Part shown: piece by piece, positions 62,679-64,000 of the stretch
Layout of the letters: every line of letters starts with the position of its first letter
Position numbering within the stretch: position 1 is the first letter of the stretch
NCBI GenBank assembly: GCA_963709505.1
Contig: CAVPXC010000027.1
Span: forward strand, 94,907-158,906
Length of the DNA stretch: 64,000 nucleotides
Direction: 5' to 3'
Source of the DNA: CAVPXC01 sp963709505
GTDB taxonomy: Bacteria; Chloroflexota; Anaerolineae; JAAEKA01
Position numbers and translations under genes: made by a program
The notes under the pieces: model-generated
What the model was told of the DNA's origin: nothing
Databases searched by the model: none
The model's input: the letters and a program-made list of their open reading frames with translations, nothing else

Positions 62679-63860
62679 ATGACTTTCTTCCAGGACTTGC
62701 AGAAAGTTCTCCGCCAAAACGTCCGCGAGTATGGCATGTATATCGCCTTGTTTGTGATCATGGCGATCTTCACTTTCCTTACCAATGGACTGTTTCTGAC
62801 ACCGCGCAACATCAGCAACCTGATCAACCAGACGGGCTACATTGCAGTTTTGGCGGTTGGCATGACGCTGGTCATCGTCATTCGCCATATCGACCTGTCG
62901 GTCGGTTTTATGGCAGGCTTCCTTGGCGCGATCGCTGCTATTTTGATGGCACAGAAGGGCCTGCCGGCCGTTGCCGTCGTACCGTTGGTCCTGGTGTTCG
63001 GCATTATTGGCGGGATGATTACTGCTTTTCTGATCGTGTATTTCGGCATCCCCGCCTTTGTTGCTACCCTCGCCGGATGGTTGATCTATCGAGGCCTTCT
63101 GCTGCAGGCAACCATGGCGACGGGTACGATCATCATTCCCAATGCGGATTTCAATGCCATCGGCAACGGCTTCATCCCCGATATTCCTGGCCTTGGTTTC
63201 ATCCCGGGTCACACGCTGACACTACTTCTCGGGATCACCGCCATCGTTTTCTTCATCTTGGGTCAATTCAGCGACCGCAAGAGGAAGAAGGCCTACGGCT
63301 TCGAGGTGCTGCCGGGGGCGATCTTCGCACTCAAGCTGGTCTTTATCTCGGCCATCGTCGGCCTGGTTGCCTGGGTGATGGCGGGATACAACGGCATTTC
63401 GTGGACCGCGGTCATCGTCTTGCTGGTGGTTGGCGTCTACCACTTCATTACGACAAGAACCGTGCTGGGCCGGCACATCTATGCCGTCGGCGGCAACCCG
63501 GAGGCCGCCGATCTCAGCGGCGTCAGCGTCAAGAAGATCACCTATGTCGTGTTTGCTTCGATGGGCTTTCTGGCCGCTCTGTCCGGTATCCTGTTCACCT
63601 CCCGCTTGCAGTCTGCCACGACGACGGCCGGCACGCTGTTTGAGTTGGACGCCATCGCCGCGGCCTATGTCGGCGGCGTTTCGGCGGCAGGCGGCGTTGG
63701 CACCATCATCGGGTCGCTGATCGGCGCCTTGGTGATGGCCTCCCTGTCGAACGGTATGAACCTGATGGGTGTGGATATCTCGGTCCAGTACATCGCCCGA
63801 GGTCTCGTGCTGGCGGCGGCCGTTATCTTCGACGCTGCTACTCGCCGCAGAGGGGCTTGA
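62679..63860 (+). CDS. Sugar ABC transporter permease, GguB/MmsB-like
   Basis: 393 residues from ATG 62679 with GAGGAG at 62666-62671. Ten or so hydrophobic segments: FLTNGLFLTPRNISNLINQT, GMTLVIVIRHIDLSVGFMAG, FGIPAFVATLAGWLIYRGLL and a C-terminal FELDAIAAAYVGGVSAAGGV. The ATPase-contact loop is TVLGRHIYAVGGNPEAADLS. Matches multiple-sugar permeases that partner with ChvE-type binding proteins. The twelve-base gap from the ATPase stop indicates one operon. Confidence 0.92.
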   Translation: MTFFQDLQKVLRQNVREYGMYIALFVIMAIFTFLTNGLFLTPRNISNLINQTGYIAVLAVGMTLVIVIRHIDLSVGFMAGFLGAIAAILMAQKGLPAVAVVPLVLVFGIIGGMITAFLIVYFGIPAFVATLAGWLIYRGLLLQATMATGTIIIPNADFNAIGNGFIPDIPGLGFIPGHTLTLLLGITAIVFFILGQFSDRKRKKAYGFEVLPGAIFALKLVFISAIVGLVAWVMAGYNGISWTAVIVLLVVGVYHFITTRTVLGRHIYAVGGNPEAADLSGVSVKKITYVVFASMGFLAALSGILFTSRLQSATTTAGTLFELDAIAAAYVGGVSAAGGVGTIIGSLIGALVMASLSNGMNLMGVDISVQYIARGLVLAAAVIFDAATRRRGA

Positions 63861-63875
63861 GAAGCCCGGCGTCGG

Positions 63876-63990
63876 CGGAAGGGGAGAGCAGGATTTGCGG
63901 AATGGTCGGATCGGAGTGTGTGTTTCTGGGTTATTGCCGCAGACACGCGGTCTGATCCTCTCATTCCGCAAATCCTGCTCTTCCCCTCCG
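63876..63990 (+). terminator. Long inverted repeat after the second sugar operon
   Basis: Arms 63876-63904 and 63962-63990 pair at 27 of 29 positions around a 57-base loop, just after the permease stop. May end the operon transcript or be a small palindromic element. Confidence 0.6.
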
Positions 63991-64000
63991 TTGGCCGAGC

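Overview
The window looks like a GC-rich chromosomal segment of a heterotrophic, probably filamentous member of the Chloroflexota (Anaerolineae/Caldilineae-like). This is inferred from the gene repertoire, not from a marker gene. The supporting traits are very large MalT-type LuxR regulators, an ECF sigma factor next to DUF5667-type proteins with long Pro/Thr stalks, DUF4058 and DUF433/DUF5615 genes, XylFGH/ChvE-type sugar importers, CrtY-type lycopene cyclase, and an unusual load of short iterated repeats. I found no tRNA, rRNA, CRISPR array or phage.

Layout. 0.1-7.8 kb: a plus-strand glycoconjugate cluster with three glycosyltransferases (one fused to an aminoglycoside-phosphotransferase-like kinase), an ABC exporter and a membrane-anchored TPR protein. 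7.9-11.3 kb: an ECF sigma factor between two membrane-anchored proteins with Pro/Thr stalks. 11.3-14.5 kb: a drug-type ABC-2 transporter and small or unknown membrane genes. 14.5-17.4 kb: a MalT/LuxR giant regulator. 17.5-20.5 kb: a MerR regulator and its apparent two-gene regulon. 20.6-22.5 kb: lycopene cyclase and a DinB-like protein. 22.5-37.5 kb: carbohydrate use (LacI, GH4 phospho-glycosidase, BadF-type sugar kinase, cellobiose phosphorylase GH94, two GH3 remnants), with two membrane glycosyltransferases and a 3-ketoacid CoA-transferase embedded. 37.6-43.9 kb: a complete hypABFCDE hydrogenase-maturation operon without any hydrogenase. 43.9-48.2 kb: small toxin-antitoxin-like genes and asnS. 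48.3-51.8 kb: aspS-malic enzyme operon. 51.8-53.6 kb: a decayed, repeat-rich region. 53.7-58.1 kb: xylFGH-type importer (minus). 58.4-59.6 kb: SRPBCC and cytidylate-kinase-like genes. 59.9-63.9 kb: a second sugar importer of ChvE-GguAB type (plus).

Three themes run through the window. First, families of 7-bp (sometimes 8-bp) phased tandem repeats occur at about a dozen places, often as inverted pairs forming long hairpins. Several sit inside conserved genes without breaking the frame: the MalT-like regulator, HypF (twice) and cellobiose phosphorylase. Second, other dispersed palindromes and a 53-bp tandem hairpin array mark sites where genes are truncated. Third, at least 14 frame breaks occur in otherwise good genes. 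In 13 of them, removing one base from a short homopolymer restores the frame; in one, adding a base does. Most therefore look like sequence errors rather than true pseudogenes, and I annotate the genes as functional with the break noted. The GH3, ADP-ribosylglycohydrolase and GxxExxY remnants are real decay.

Regulation that can be read directly: three promoters with 19-bp spacers and dyads in the MerR cluster, a consensus promoter with a LacI-type operator before the lacI gene, and a consensus promoter before xylF. Hairpins after both sugar-binding-protein genes could favour their expression over the transporter subunits.
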